Source: Brasilonema sp. CT11 (GTDB lineage Bacteria; Cyanobacteriota; Cyanobacteriia; Cyanobacteriales; Nostocaceae). Taken from it: 54,037 bases of DNA. Both the position numbers and the translations under genes were made by a program. Below, one piece after another: positions 35,501 through 42,972 of the stretch; positions within the stretch are counted from its first letter, which is position 1; each line of letters opens with the position of its first letter. Under the pieces are notes generated by a model that saw only the letters and a program-made list of their open reading frames with translations, made no database searches and was not told where the DNA came from. The stretch lies in NCBI RefSeq assembly GCF_017982655.1, contig NZ_JABXYX010000047.1, positions 1 to 54,037 of the forward strand, given 5' to 3'.

Positions 35501-36782
35501 TTCCTATAATTCCTATACTAAATTCGCGAGTGCAGTCATCAATGTGCTAGAAGGACAGTACGAACAAGCATGGGGCGATCTTAAAAAAGCCTTTAGTAGT
35601 AGCTCGATCGGTCAGATTGTTGAGGCAGGGAAATTCGCACTAAGGGGTAAATGGGAAGATGCAGGAAAAACGGTTCTCAGTGCATTTGGTCTGCCGACAG
35701 ATTTTCTCGAAAATCAATCCAAACGCTTTCTCTCGTCTAATGCCGTCACCAGCGCCGCAGTTCAAGTTCTCAACGCGACCGGGGTCAGTGTGAAAACGGC
35801 GGAAGCCGCCCTTGATGGTATAGGTGGAATCGATAAATATAATGATGATGACCAGATTCAAGCGGTTCTAAACGTTATCGGCCAATATAATATCCCTTTG
35901 GTCAGTTACGTCGCCAAAGCCGCTAACCTAGCTTACGATCTTGCCAGAGCAGGTAAAGATTTTGTGTCTAACCCTGAGGCAGGGACGAAACGCTTGATTT
36001 CTGGGGTACTCTCCCTCGTCAAAGTGCAGAATGCTTCCGATTGGGTGGACGCGGCATTTTACCTCAAAGATGTGTTACGAGCCCCGCAAGTCGAAAAAGA
36101 TAATTTATACGTGGAAGCGATTGGCTCGGTGTTAGAAGCGATCGATGTGCGCAACGGGAAAAACTGGAGCAATGGCGCTTACGCCCTCTTCAACGCAGCC
36201 AAGGGCGATCAGAGTAAGTTCGCTGGCGCAACCGCTGACATCATCATCGCTGCTGTAGACATCGATAAAAATAAACAGCAGAATTTGAATAATTGGGCTA
36301 CCAACGTCTGGAAAGCAATCAGCGATCCGAAAAATAGCGTGAGTGTTATCGAGAAATACTTGGAGGGTGAGGCAAAAATTAAGCTGAAAAGTTCTTTCGA
36401 TCTCAAAGATGCTCAAGTTAATGCCCTTATGGGTCTGGTTAAGGATGTCTGGCAGGAAAAATACGACAATGCCTTACGAAAAGGTTTCGATCTTGCAGGA
36501 TTCGGTCAACAAGGCACGGCTCTAGTTGGCGCTTTCAAAGACCTTGGCTCGAAAGACTACACCAGTGCGATCGCTAAACTTGTCGGCGCGGTCGGTGGTT
36601 CCTCTATAGCGGCAACATTCGTTCAGGTTGGTGAAGCGATTGATAAAGTCAAATGGAATCTAGACTTTGACGAACCGAAGCAAAACGCGCTAATCGCTAT
36701 CCTTAACGCCGTCGGTAGTAATAATCCGAACCTTCAGAAACAACAAGCCCTAAAAGCCTTCGCCGGAACCCAAAAAGCCTAA
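32553..36782 (+). CDS. Subtilisin-fold (S8) protein with very long helical C-terminal region
   Basis: A 1409-residue protein. Residues 130-405 form an S8 peptidase domain with an intact triad: D136 in GIIDSNFS, H174 in SSEHGTNVLG, S349 in VVGTSIATAEV, plus oxyanion N278 in AAAGNSG. Residues 76-92 hold a single RTX-like nonapeptide (GGNGQDLLV), hinting at calcium binding or type I secretion; no Sec signal peptide is visible. Residues 415-1400 are almost wholly helical with many Asn, Ser and Lys, with heptad-like stretches (RSSIDNVNKQFADISKSV, VEQFSSTLDQKISDGFSK) and no transmembrane segment. Codon use is more GC-rich (TCG, GCG, CGA) than in neighbours, suggesting transfer. A MITE and a parvulin gene follow. 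Target unknown. Confidence 0.85.
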   Translation: MEINLSKMNENNLVNFSDSLTNPLSNPLLADSSFPVLSQFGNNVRSSYGQVVDLPTFAQETSAGLTSEINYIAEVKGNDPLVGGNGQDLLVGSVGEYGFVNSDPFTTQSPHLFEQVSRDWFNQVNQEAYPLIGIIDSNFSASNADINYNNLILGRDSIENDNNPLSSIGSSSEHGTNVLGIIGATRNNNLGIDGLNDKATIWLSSAIGSGKWADSVIEFVDKAKSLGQKNAVLNLSFDLTEISSDGSVTPRTQLTSAELAALNYAQQNQVIIVAAAGNSGVDQMSALGRASRLFDNILTVGAADGDGRADYSNYGESLDILANGGTLNNPVFSLSAIAKDGIAPVVGTSIATAEVTGAISRVWGANPDLNYRQVLDVIKESARDLGQSGWDAQTGFGLLDIRKALELVGSTAPTLHDFVSDTGSRSLVLETERWYDNGEALASERTVGLFDSFNPLKQAEKQISGWIDRGKNEVSKKLGNLTALVRNSGISGLKNEISGYVGRLNSARSQLDNLFNDVFRSPIATLQSNISALARQIPSLPSVDSLLPDVNNLSVNLRSSIDNVNKQFADISKSVESLVKNFDFQAADVFSGKTTSVADAYKKIADLDKQILSLGDGLTGELSSILQSSVSLPTQTLQPLRATVDSLASSTNRILSQFDLNGLWNTANSRARGIFNEVNGAISGINNRANGLIDSVTRSIDSAGRNATNAITSIANSILPNWVPKSIRDRLLSAIDDPIAPAIKAAKNLLSNEFTNFARSSWNSIAGQLTSLDRSLSGYVNSAFNTARNSLPTLTDFANASSRLNSLETAANSRVSSIIGDLGQRFSPTPIINGLKNTVEQFSSTLDQKISDGFSKFNSTVTEKVKSIWEDTQNVATQLDKEVLGIEQSLKDIDAILKNPGSLDDIARRRYEDLKKKYESAKAFVNDKLLNPVLDKTLDILDQGPDLISLGLKPLSTSALNLEELWKEKWSPMIDKILGSVDNSYNSYTKFASAVINVLEGQYEQAWGDLKKAFSSSSIGQIVEAGKFALRGKWEDAGKTVLSAFGLPTDFLENQSKRFLSSNAVTSAAVQVLNATGVSVKTAEAALDGIGGIDKYNDDDQIQAVLNVIGQYNIPLVSYVAKAANLAYDLARAGKDFVSNPEAGTKRLISGVLSLVKVQNASDWVDAAFYLKDVLRAPQVEKDNLYVEAIGSVLEAIDVRNGKNWSNGAYALFNAAKGDQSKFAGATADIIIAAVDIDKNKQQNLNNWATNVWKAISDPKNSVSVIEKYLEGEAKIKLKSSFDLKDAQVNALMGLVKDVWQEKYDNALRKGFDLAGFGQQGTALVGAFKDLGSKDYTSAIAKLVGAVGGSSIAATFVQVGEAIDKVKWNLDFDEPKQNALIAILNAVGSNNPNLQKQQALKAFAGTQKA

Positions 36783-36785
36783 CTT

Positions 36786-36916
36786 ATACTAAATCCGGAT
36801 TAGCTATTCCCTTTACTTTATTTGTCTTCTCTTCGCGCTCTTAGCGTCTATGCCCTTTGGACACGCTTTGCGAACGCGGTTCCTTAAAAAAGGAGTTTAT
36901 AAACCGGATTTAGTAT
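36786..36916. mobile_element. MITE with ATACTAAATCCGG ends
   Basis: A 131-base element with 13-base perfect terminal inverted repeats: ATACTAAATCCGG at 36786-36798 and CCGGATTTAGTAT at 36904-36916. The interior holds dispersed-repeat sequence (TTAGCGTCTATGCCCTTTGG). It lies in the gap between the subtilisin-fold gene and the foldase gene. No ORF of its own. Confidence 0.75.
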
Positions 36917-36962
36917 CACTCTACAGGAAGTTGCTTCTTTACTCTTTTACTTGGATGAACTA

Positions 36963-37808
36963 ATGGATAATATTTTTTTGGCTCCTTTAGATGAAAACAA
37001 TAAATCGGTTTTCCCCCTCTCGGAGTTCGATCAAACTGCCTCGAGTGTAAATAACGCTCTATTGGAAATTGATGGCGAAACGATCTCAATTGAGAGAGGA
37101 CTAACTTATCTAAAAAATTCAGGAGAACTACCCAAGTTTCTGTTAGAAATTAGCCGACAGTATTTACTGGAAAAAGAAATCAAAAACCGCTCAATTGAGG
37201 AGCCTAGCCTAGAGGTTTTAGAACAGTTTATCCTCGAACTGCGAATACAACAGGGATTAACAACCATTGATAAATTTCAAACTTGGTTGACCGAGCAAGG
37301 TTTAAATTATCACGATTTTCGAGAGAAAATGAAGTTTTTGATCCGGATAGAAGCTTGTAAGAGAAACATCGCAGAACCTCAACTGGAAAATTATTTCTTG
37401 GAGAGGCAGAAAGATTTAGAAAAACTGGTTCTTTCCCGTATCGTTGTCGCTCACGCCGGGATAGCGGGTGATTTAAAGAATAAACTTGAAGGGAGCCATG
37501 TGGATTTCGCCACACTCGCTAAGGAACACTCTATCGTAGATGATGCGGTGGTCGGGGGAGTGTTAGGGGTAATCGCTCGCGGTGATCTGCCGCAGGAGAT
37601 CGCTCAATCGCTGGAAAATTGCACGACCGGGCAAATTATCGGCCCTTTATTGATCGATGATCGGTATTGTTTATTGAAAGTGGAAGAAATTATTCCCACT
37701 CAGTTAAATAACGCTCTTAAACAGATGCTAGAAGGAGAATTGTTTGATAAGTGGTTAAAAAGTCGAATTCAATCATCAAATCTCCGATTATTACTATCAG
37801 AAAACTAG
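36963..37808 (+). CDS. Parvulin-type peptidylprolyl isomerase (SurA/PpiC-like)
   Basis: About 281 residues from the ATG at 36963; TTG at 36951 would add four. The N-terminal half is helical like the SurA/PpiC chaperone core (LPKFLLEISRQYLLEKEI, FILELRIQQGL). The rotamase domain spans about 160-255: LVLSRIVVAHAG, DFATLAKEHSIVDDAVVGG, GQIIGPLLIDDRYCLLKVEEI. No signal peptide or lipobox is visible, so it may act in the cytoplasm or be exported by an unusual route. Cyanobacterial genes of this type commonly accompany exported proteins and type I secretion genes. Here it lies downstream of the subtilisin-fold gene, probably assisting its folding or export. Confidence 0.85.
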   Translation: MDNIFLAPLDENNKSVFPLSEFDQTASSVNNALLEIDGETISIERGLTYLKNSGELPKFLLEISRQYLLEKEIKNRSIEEPSLEVLEQFILELRIQQGLTTIDKFQTWLTEQGLNYHDFREKMKFLIRIEACKRNIAEPQLENYFLERQKDLEKLVLSRIVVAHAGIAGDLKNKLEGSHVDFATLAKEHSIVDDAVVGGVLGVIARGDLPQEIAQSLENCTTGQIIGPLLIDDRYCLLKVEEIIPTQLNNALKQMLEGELFDKWLKSRIQSSNLRLLLSEN

Positions 37809-37877
37809 ATTTTTCCCAAAAAGAAAGTAAAAAATAGAAGCTTACCTATTTGAAACAGTCAGTAGGGTAGAGTCGAT

Positions 37878-38123
37878 TTGCAACCTGATTTCGTCTCGAA
37901 ACCTCAATTGCTTAGTGACGCTAACTTTGAAGTTAGAGGGTTTGTAGAAGTCTTTCTCCCTATCTTTCCGTCTGGCGTAAATGATGTAACGATTCAAGTA
38001 ACCCCAGAACATCGTGGAACATTTTTCAGCAATCTTACAGGCGATGGATCTGCGGGGCGCGATCAGATTGCCTATTCCTTACCTGTTCAAAACGGTGGAC
38101 TATTTACGTTCAAAGCAACATAA
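37878..38123 (+). CDS. Small unknown ORF downstream of the foldase
   Basis: 81 residues from a TTG with only a weak purine-rich site upstream. The sequence reads as a beta-rich domain (VTIQVTPEHRGTFF, GDGSAGRDQIAYSLPVQNGG), unlike random translation, and its codon use resembles that of the two genes before it. It may be a short companion or the C-terminal relic of a larger exported protein. No family was recognised. Confidence 0.4.
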   Translation: MQPDFVSKPQLLSDANFEVRGFVEVFLPIFPSGVNDVTIQVTPEHRGTFFSNLTGDGSAGRDQIAYSLPVQNGGLFTFKAT

Positions 38124-38164
38124 GCAGATAGGTCTAATTAAATAGAAGACCCGTTATCGTATCA

Positions 38165-38197
38165 AGAATCCCAGTTTCTTAAAGAAACCGGGATTCT
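38165..38197. terminator. Stem-loop after the subtilisin/parvulin module
   Basis: AGAATCCCAGTTTCTT (38165-38180) and AAGAAACCGGGATTCT (38182-38197) form a 16-base stem with one mismatch and almost no loop. It is a common dispersed repeat in cyanobacteria and could act as a terminator in either direction. No U-run follows. Confidence 0.5.
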
Positions 38198-38199
38198 GA

Positions 38200-38740
38200 A
38201 GAACGCAACCTTTCAAAATTATTGTGGTGAAGTACTAGCATATCTTTGTAATGAAAAGTTATTTCCAGTTTTACCCAGTTTCTTTTAGCCGAGTTGTTTT
38301 TAGCCCAAAATCCAGAGGTATTATAGCCTAAAAATATGTCATTCCACAGTTGTTACAAAACTCAACATACATTGATTTTATCGTGTCGAGTTACTTAACC
38401 AATACTCAGAGATATTTACCCACAAATGATACATGAAGTTTTTCTTGATAAAAAAATATATTGTTTTATTAACTTATGTTTCATAATCACTTTTTTTCTA
38501 CAACGAATATATAATCGGAGATAACGTTTATACTAAGAACGCAATATTACCCTAAAACGCAATATGTACCTAATCATTTCACTTGGCGATACCGCCAGAT
38601 AATGCTGTTAAATGTTTGCATACACTTGCAATGGAACATCATGAGAGCACATGATTGCTTGTAGTTAGCAGAAGTTAATTTCACAAAGAGGTTGACTTAA
38701 GTCACGTTTACAGCTACAATTCTTAACAAATTTACATGAG
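38200..38740. other. AT-rich gene-free region upstream of the riboswitch
   Basis: About 540 bases without a credible gene. The promoter for the riboswitch-controlled transcript should lie in its right half. No tRNA, repeat array or small ORF was recognised. Confidence 0.4.
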
Positions 38741-38970
38741 TCTGCCTAATCCACGGATTGCCCAAAACATTTTGTTACATCGGGGTAAGTCTGGAGCGGA
38801 GGAACCAAGTTTGGGGCTAATCTCATAGGAGAGCGAAGAATGAAAAATGAAGAATGAATTTAGACAAAATTACTCCGGTTTTTTTTCCTGTCTTTTTTTT
38901 TCTTTCTTCTGTTCTGTGAGAGGGACATCTCTCAGTCCTAGCCCGTCAGCTAACTTCGTCGGCATTGAGA
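38741..38970 (+). ncRNA. c-di-AMP (ydaO/yuaA-type) riboswitch
   Basis: The conserved core of the c-di-AMP riboswitch is readable in order: GCCTAATCC (38744-38752), CGGAGGAACC (38797-38806), TTTGGGGCTAATC (38810-38822), a hairpin around GAGAGGGACATCTCTC, and CCCGTCAGCTAACTTCGTCG (38942-38961) followed by GGC, which pairs with the opening GCC. The same blocks, in the same order, make up known ydaO riboswitches. It sits about 170 bases before the ATG of the glycosyltransferase gene. In other bacteria, c-di-AMP binding usually turns expression off and controls potassium and osmolyte genes. Confidence 0.9.
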
Positions 38971-39140
38971 GGAGACTGAACGAGCCGCATTCTTATGAGT
39001 AATGCATTGTTCTCGTCAGTGTCCTTGGCTGGTATCTGTGCGCTTCGTTGTACCTGCCCTTGACTATGAGGAAAAGACCATATTACCTTTTCTTCCGGTC
39101 TGTTGAGGCAGGAAAAATTGCTATATGGTGAAGTTCAACT

Positions 39141-40418
39141 ATGTTACCGACGAGAAAACATCGCATAGCTCTAATTTCTGTTGATGGAGATCCTGCTGCA
39201 GAAATTGGACAAGAAGAGGCTGGAGGACAAAATGTCTATGTGCGTCAAGTTGGTTATGCCCTTGCGGAACAAGGTTGGCAGGTGGATATGTTCACCCGCC
39301 AAAGTAGTCCTGAGCAGGCTATGATTGTGCAGCATGGGCAATTATGTCGTACGATCCGATTGAAGACTGGACCTAGTGAGTTTATAGGGCGAGATCACTT
39401 ATTCGAGCATCTACCAGAATTTCTTGCAGAGTTTCAGGCATTCCAGCAGGAGCAAGGATTTCAGTACCCTTTGATTCATACTAACTATTGGTTATCCTCG
39501 TGGGTGGGTATGGAACTTAAAAAACAACAACCATTAATTCAGTTGCATACTTACCACTCTTTAGGAACAGTCAAGTACAATGCTATTTCTGATATTCCAG
39601 CAATTGCTAGCAAGCGAATAGCCGTTGAAAAAGCCTGTCTAGAAAGTGTGGAGCGAGTTGTTGCAACAAGTCCTCAAGAACAGCAACATATGCGAAGACT
39701 CGTTTCCACAAAAGGGAAAATTGAAGTCATCCCCTGTGGGACTGATATCGATAAGTTTGGGTTGATTCAAAGGTCTGCCGCACGGCAGGAGTTGGGAATT
39801 GCACCTGATGTTAAGATGATCCTCTACGTTGGTCGCTTTGATCAACGTAAGGGGATCGAGACATTAGTACGAGCCGTTGCAAAGTCTAGTTTGCGGGATC
39901 ATGGTAACCTACAACTTGTTATTGGAGGTGGTTATCGTCCAGGTCATACTGATGGGAGCGAGCGCGATCGCATTGCAAGCATTGTCGCTGAACTTGGATT
40001 GCAAGACTGTACAACCTTTCCAGGTCGCCTAGATGAGGCTGTTCTCCCCTCCTACTATGCAGCAGCAGATGTTTGTGTTGTACCTAGTCACTACGAACCT
40101 TTTGGTTTAGTTGCAATAGAAGCAATGGCTAGTCAGACTCCAGTCGTGGCTAGTGATGTTGGAGGGCTGCAATTTACAGTCGTACCTGAAGTGACTGGGT
40201 TACTCGTTCCCCCTAAAGATGAAGTTGCTTTTGCTACTGCTATTGACCGGATTTTGCTCAACCCAAATTGGCGAGATCAATTAGGTGAAGCTGGTAGACA
40301 ACGAGTAGAGATTGCCTTTAGTTGGTATAGTGTCGCATCCCGCCTGACTCAAATCTACACACATCTACTGGCTCAAACCATGCCCTCAATAGAGAGCAAA
40401 CCTCAAATTGCAGCTTAA
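39141..40418 (+). CDS. Family-4 glycosyltransferase, sucrose-phosphate-synthase-like
   Basis: A 425-residue GT-B glycosyltransferase. The N-terminal half begins HRIALISVDGDPAAEIGQEE and has GGQNVYVRQVGYALAEQGW (residues 28-46), a loop typical of the sucrose-phosphate synthase/MshA branch. The C-terminal half has the donor-binding strand ILYVGRFDQRKGI near 229 and the retaining E(x)7E motif EPFGLVAIEAMASQTPVVAS near 326. A retaining transfer from a nucleotide sugar is expected; the acceptor is unknown. No ribosome-binding site is obvious. The upstream c-di-AMP riboswitch suggests control by osmotic state, so a role in compatible-solute or envelope sugar synthesis is plausible. Confidence 0.9.
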   Translation: MLPTRKHRIALISVDGDPAAEIGQEEAGGQNVYVRQVGYALAEQGWQVDMFTRQSSPEQAMIVQHGQLCRTIRLKTGPSEFIGRDHLFEHLPEFLAEFQAFQQEQGFQYPLIHTNYWLSSWVGMELKKQQPLIQLHTYHSLGTVKYNAISDIPAIASKRIAVEKACLESVERVVATSPQEQQHMRRLVSTKGKIEVIPCGTDIDKFGLIQRSAARQELGIAPDVKMILYVGRFDQRKGIETLVRAVAKSSLRDHGNLQLVIGGGYRPGHTDGSERDRIASIVAELGLQDCTTFPGRLDEAVLPSYYAAADVCVVPSHYEPFGLVAIEAMASQTPVVASDVGGLQFTVVPEVTGLLVPPKDEVAFATAIDRILLNPNWRDQLGEAGRQRVEIAFSWYSVASRLTQIYTHLLAQTMPSIESKPQIAA

Positions 40419-40628
40419 TTTCTAGGCTTTGATAGTGTTGCGGAGTTTTTCGTAAGGGTGCTTTGTGGTTTTACCAAATGCAAGATCGAAAATAGTCCGG
40501 ACTTAGCACTAAAAACGCAGCACTAATAAAGAGAGCGATTTTGGATCATCCTGTACCAAATCGCACCTAACGTGCAGAAACAGTAAAAAAACAAGTCACT
40601 AAACCTTTCACGTCAGGGAGTTATTAAT

Positions 40629-40853
40629 ATGCTGAACATTGGAGATTACGCACAGCATCAAATCACAGGGCAGATAGGTCAAGTTATTGGTTATGGACAT
40701 CAAATACTGCATGGAGTCTATTTAACCACCTTAAAAGTACAAGCAAACAACCTTCAGGGAGTTGACAATCAGAAAAAATTTATTGAGGATGTCTACTCCG
40801 CCTGGATAATAGCAAATCCAACACAAGGCGACATGGCACTGCAAGGTTCATAA
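40629..40853 (+). CDS. Small conserved hypothetical protein
   Basis: 74 residues with an AGGGAG ribosome-binding site about 10 bases before the ATG. The first half, GDYAQHQITGQIGQVIGYGH, looks like a small SH3-like barrel of the kind found in several short cyanobacterial proteins. No known function. A clear terminator follows at 40879-40920, supporting an expressed gene. Confidence 0.65.
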   Translation: MLNIGDYAQHQITGQIGQVIGYGHQILHGVYLTTLKVQANNLQGVDNQKKFIEDVYSAWIIANPTQGDMALQGS

Positions 40854-40878
40854 GTTTGCAGATATCAGGATTATGAAT

Positions 40879-40920
40879 AAAGCTAGGGGAAAGCCTAATC
40901 AGATTTCCCCAGCTTTGTTT
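40879..40920 (+). terminator. Rho-independent terminator
   Basis: AAAGCTAGGGGAAA (40879-40892) pairs with TTTCCCCAGCTTT (40904-40916), with one unpaired base, followed by GTTTG and TTTTT at 40927. It ends the small gene at 40853. A second stem-loop lies 20 bases on. Confidence 0.7.
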
Positions 40921-40936
40921 GTAGACTTTTTGTGAA

Positions 40937-40974
40937 ATGGTATGGGAGCATGCAATGCTGTGCTCCCACACCAT
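40937..40974. terminator. Second stem-loop (ATGGTATGGGAGCA / TGCTCCCACACCAT)
   Basis: The arms at 40937-40950 and 40961-40974 pair with one mismatch around a 10-base loop. It follows the terminator directly. It could stop transcripts from the minus side or be another dispersed palindrome. Confidence 0.5.
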
Positions 40975-41004
40975 CTGGTTTCTGCAAATGAAAAGCGCTT
41001 TAAC

Positions 41005-41190
41005 AGTTATCAGTTATCAGTTATCAGTGATTAATTGTTTACTGTTCACTGTTTACTGCTCACTGTTCACCCTCCGGGTTCGCCCTTCGGGTTCGCCAGT
41101 CGCCTGCGGAGGGAAACCCTCCCGCAGCGCTGGACTCACCAGAAGCCTCTGTCGGGAAACCCTCCTGCAGCACTGGACTCACTGTTCACT
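41005..41190. repeat. Short tandem repeats plus GC-rich dispersed palindrome
   Basis: Three AGTTATC 7-mers (41005-41025), then four ACTGTTC-type 7-mers (41041-41068), then the GC-rich palindrome family (GGGTTCGCCCTTCGGGTTCG, CGGGAAACCCTCC) seen at 7195, 15597, 24930 and 50060. The block ends at the stop codon of the GH57 gene. Confidence 0.8.
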
Positions 41191-41197
41191 GATTCGG

Positions 41198-42700
41198 TCA
41201 ATCCACTCCCAAAAGCGCTTCACCTCGTTGATAGAGTTCGCGAGCATATTCAGTCCAAACTCCTTGTCCCCAATATCGGAAACAACTTGTTTGCAATAAT
41301 AAGTTGTACAGTAATGCTCTTTGATAATTGGAACTCTGTGTGACTGAAGGATCTTGCTGAACTAATGAATCATATTTTTCATGAAATAAAGCACTGAGTT
41401 TCTTCATTGGATCTAAAACATTTTCGTAGCCTTGAACCCAACTTAAATTATTCGTCCAAGAAGCACCATCCATGTGAAATTGATGGTCTGTTTCCTTTAA
41501 TTCTGTTATTGCTTTTTCCACAGCTTCTGATGTAGAATTTCCTGGTTCTACTCGCTGCCAAATTTTGTGTTGCTGTACGGCTTGACAGGTTGGATATTCA
41601 TCTGGATTCACACCAGCAGCTTCAATTAATTCCAAATATTCAGTACCGTTGAGTGCGACAATTCCTGAATGATTGTTTCCGGAATCGCGAATTTCATGAT
41701 AGATTCTAAACAAATCGCGGGGATATTCGTTCATCATAACGCCGCCATTTTCCCCATCAGCAATTTGAGTGACAAGCGAGGGAACTTTTACATTACCAAT
41801 TTGCTGTTGACTTCTTCCTTTAGCCTCAAAATAAGGCTGCATCTGAGCTACTAACTTTGTGTCGGAACCTTGAGTTTTGATTAATGCTGTAATGCTGATG
41901 GTTTCACCTTTAGAATTGCGGGCAAGCAATCGATTTGGAATATATTTATCCTCATGACGTAAACCCAAACCATCCAGACGTTCTACAGAATGTTCTTGCA
42001 CCATCAACCAACGATATCCGCATTCTTTGAGAGCTTTGATATATTCAAACAAAGTATCTGGATGGTTTGGTAAGTGCATTTCTGGGGGAGAAAAGCCCTT
42101 CACGCGCTGTAGGGCATCATAGCCGAAAATGGCTGCAAAGTAATGTTGCCAAGCTTGAATTTGGAGTTTAATGTCAGGAATTGGTGTGGAAGGAATAACC
42201 GCATGACTCCACATTGTTCCCAACCATTCGACGTAAGGCTGATATTGAGAGTCACAAGTCAAACGTTTGAGATTATTGATAATATCCTCTCGCCCCATTT
42301 GTTGTAACCCCCACAACAAATTACCCGAGTAATCGAGCATAATTCGAGGATTGCAACCTTCGGATATAAGTTGGGGAATAAAATCACCCATGCGACTATA
42401 ACACCAGGCAAATGGTTGTGCGTTATGGTTATCTCCTTGATGGGGATGTTCAAACATATACTGGAGATGGCTGATAATTTCCCCGTGAGCACCCGCAGGA
42501 ATGCTGGGTTGATGCATATGGAGAGCACAAGCAAAGCCAGCCGTGATATTTTCTAGGCGGAGATTGGTGGTGTTGAGAAATACAGGCTTATCTTGCTGAA
42601 CCACAGAATTAATTTCTGCCTCACAGCCGCAAATATTGGGTAATCCTGTCCGGAATTCTTCCAAAATTGGTAGATTAGCAGATGATTTTGTTGCAGTCAT
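41198..42700 (-). CDS. Glycoside hydrolase family 57 protein
   Basis: A 500-residue GH57 enzyme. ACALHMHQPSIPAGAHGEI (from about residue 55) carries the first conserved HxHQP motif. GNLLWGLQQ, WLGTMWSHAVIPSTP (with the WSHA block) and GFSPPEMHLPN with its Glu near 216 follow the usual GH57 order; the catalytic Glu is in PPEMHL. The C-terminal part contains GENGGVMMNEYPRD and GASWTNNLSW. GH57 enzymes are retaining amylases, branching or 4-alpha-glucanotransferases. Length and sequence fit the uncharacterised cyanobacterial group. A 33-residue peptide gene lies 16 bases upstream and may be cotranscribed. Confidence 0.88.
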   Translation of the reverse strand: MTATKSSANLPILEEFRTGLPNICGCEAEINSVVQQDKPVFLNTTNLRLENITAGFACALHMHQPSIPAGAHGEIISHLQYMFEHPHQGDNHNAQPFAWCYSRMGDFIPQLISEGCNPRIMLDYSGNLLWGLQQMGREDIINNLKRLTCDSQYQPYVEWLGTMWSHAVIPSTPIPDIKLQIQAWQHYFAAIFGYDALQRVKGFSPPEMHLPNHPDTLFEYIKALKECGYRWLMVQEHSVERLDGLGLRHEDKYIPNRLLARNSKGETISITALIKTQGSDTKLVAQMQPYFEAKGRSQQQIGNVKVPSLVTQIADGENGGVMMNEYPRDLFRIYHEIRDSGNNHSGIVALNGTEYLELIEAAGVNPDEYPTCQAVQQHKIWQRVEPGNSTSEAVEKAITELKETDHQFHMDGASWTNNLSWVQGYENVLDPMKKLSALFHEKYDSLVQQDPSVTQSSNYQRALLYNLLLQTSCFRYWGQGVWTEYARELYQRGEALLGVD

Positions 42701-42716
42701 AGTCGTTCCAAATAGG

Positions 42717-42818
42717 TTATTGAAAGACGAAACCAGCCAGCAAAAGAGGTAAGAGTAAAAGGACAGACACTATTAACAACAGAGTTCCCGGATCAATCTT
42801 AATCTGTGGTTCGCGCAT
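42717..42818 (-). CDS. Small membrane peptide upstream of the GH57 gene
   Basis: 33 codons from ATG 42816-42818 to TAA 42717-42719. AAGGGTG lies just upstream, a good ribosome-binding site. A polar start (MREPQIKIDPG) is followed by one strongly hydrophobic helix (TLLLIVSVLLLLPLLLAG). The gap to the GH57 start is 16 bases, so the two are probably in one transcript. Function unknown; it may be a small anchor or leader peptide. Confidence 0.6.
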   Translation of the reverse strand: MREPQIKIDPGTLLLIVSVLLLLPLLLAGFVFQ

Positions 42819-42972
42819 TGTACACCCTTTTAGAAAAACAAGTATTGCAAATCATGAGTTACAGGACTTACGCAAAAATAACGTAGTTGTGTCATAGCGA
42901 CGTAACAAAGCAATCTCACAGTCTTGTTTTTTCGTAACTCATGCCTAAGTTCTAACTACACGTCACCATACC

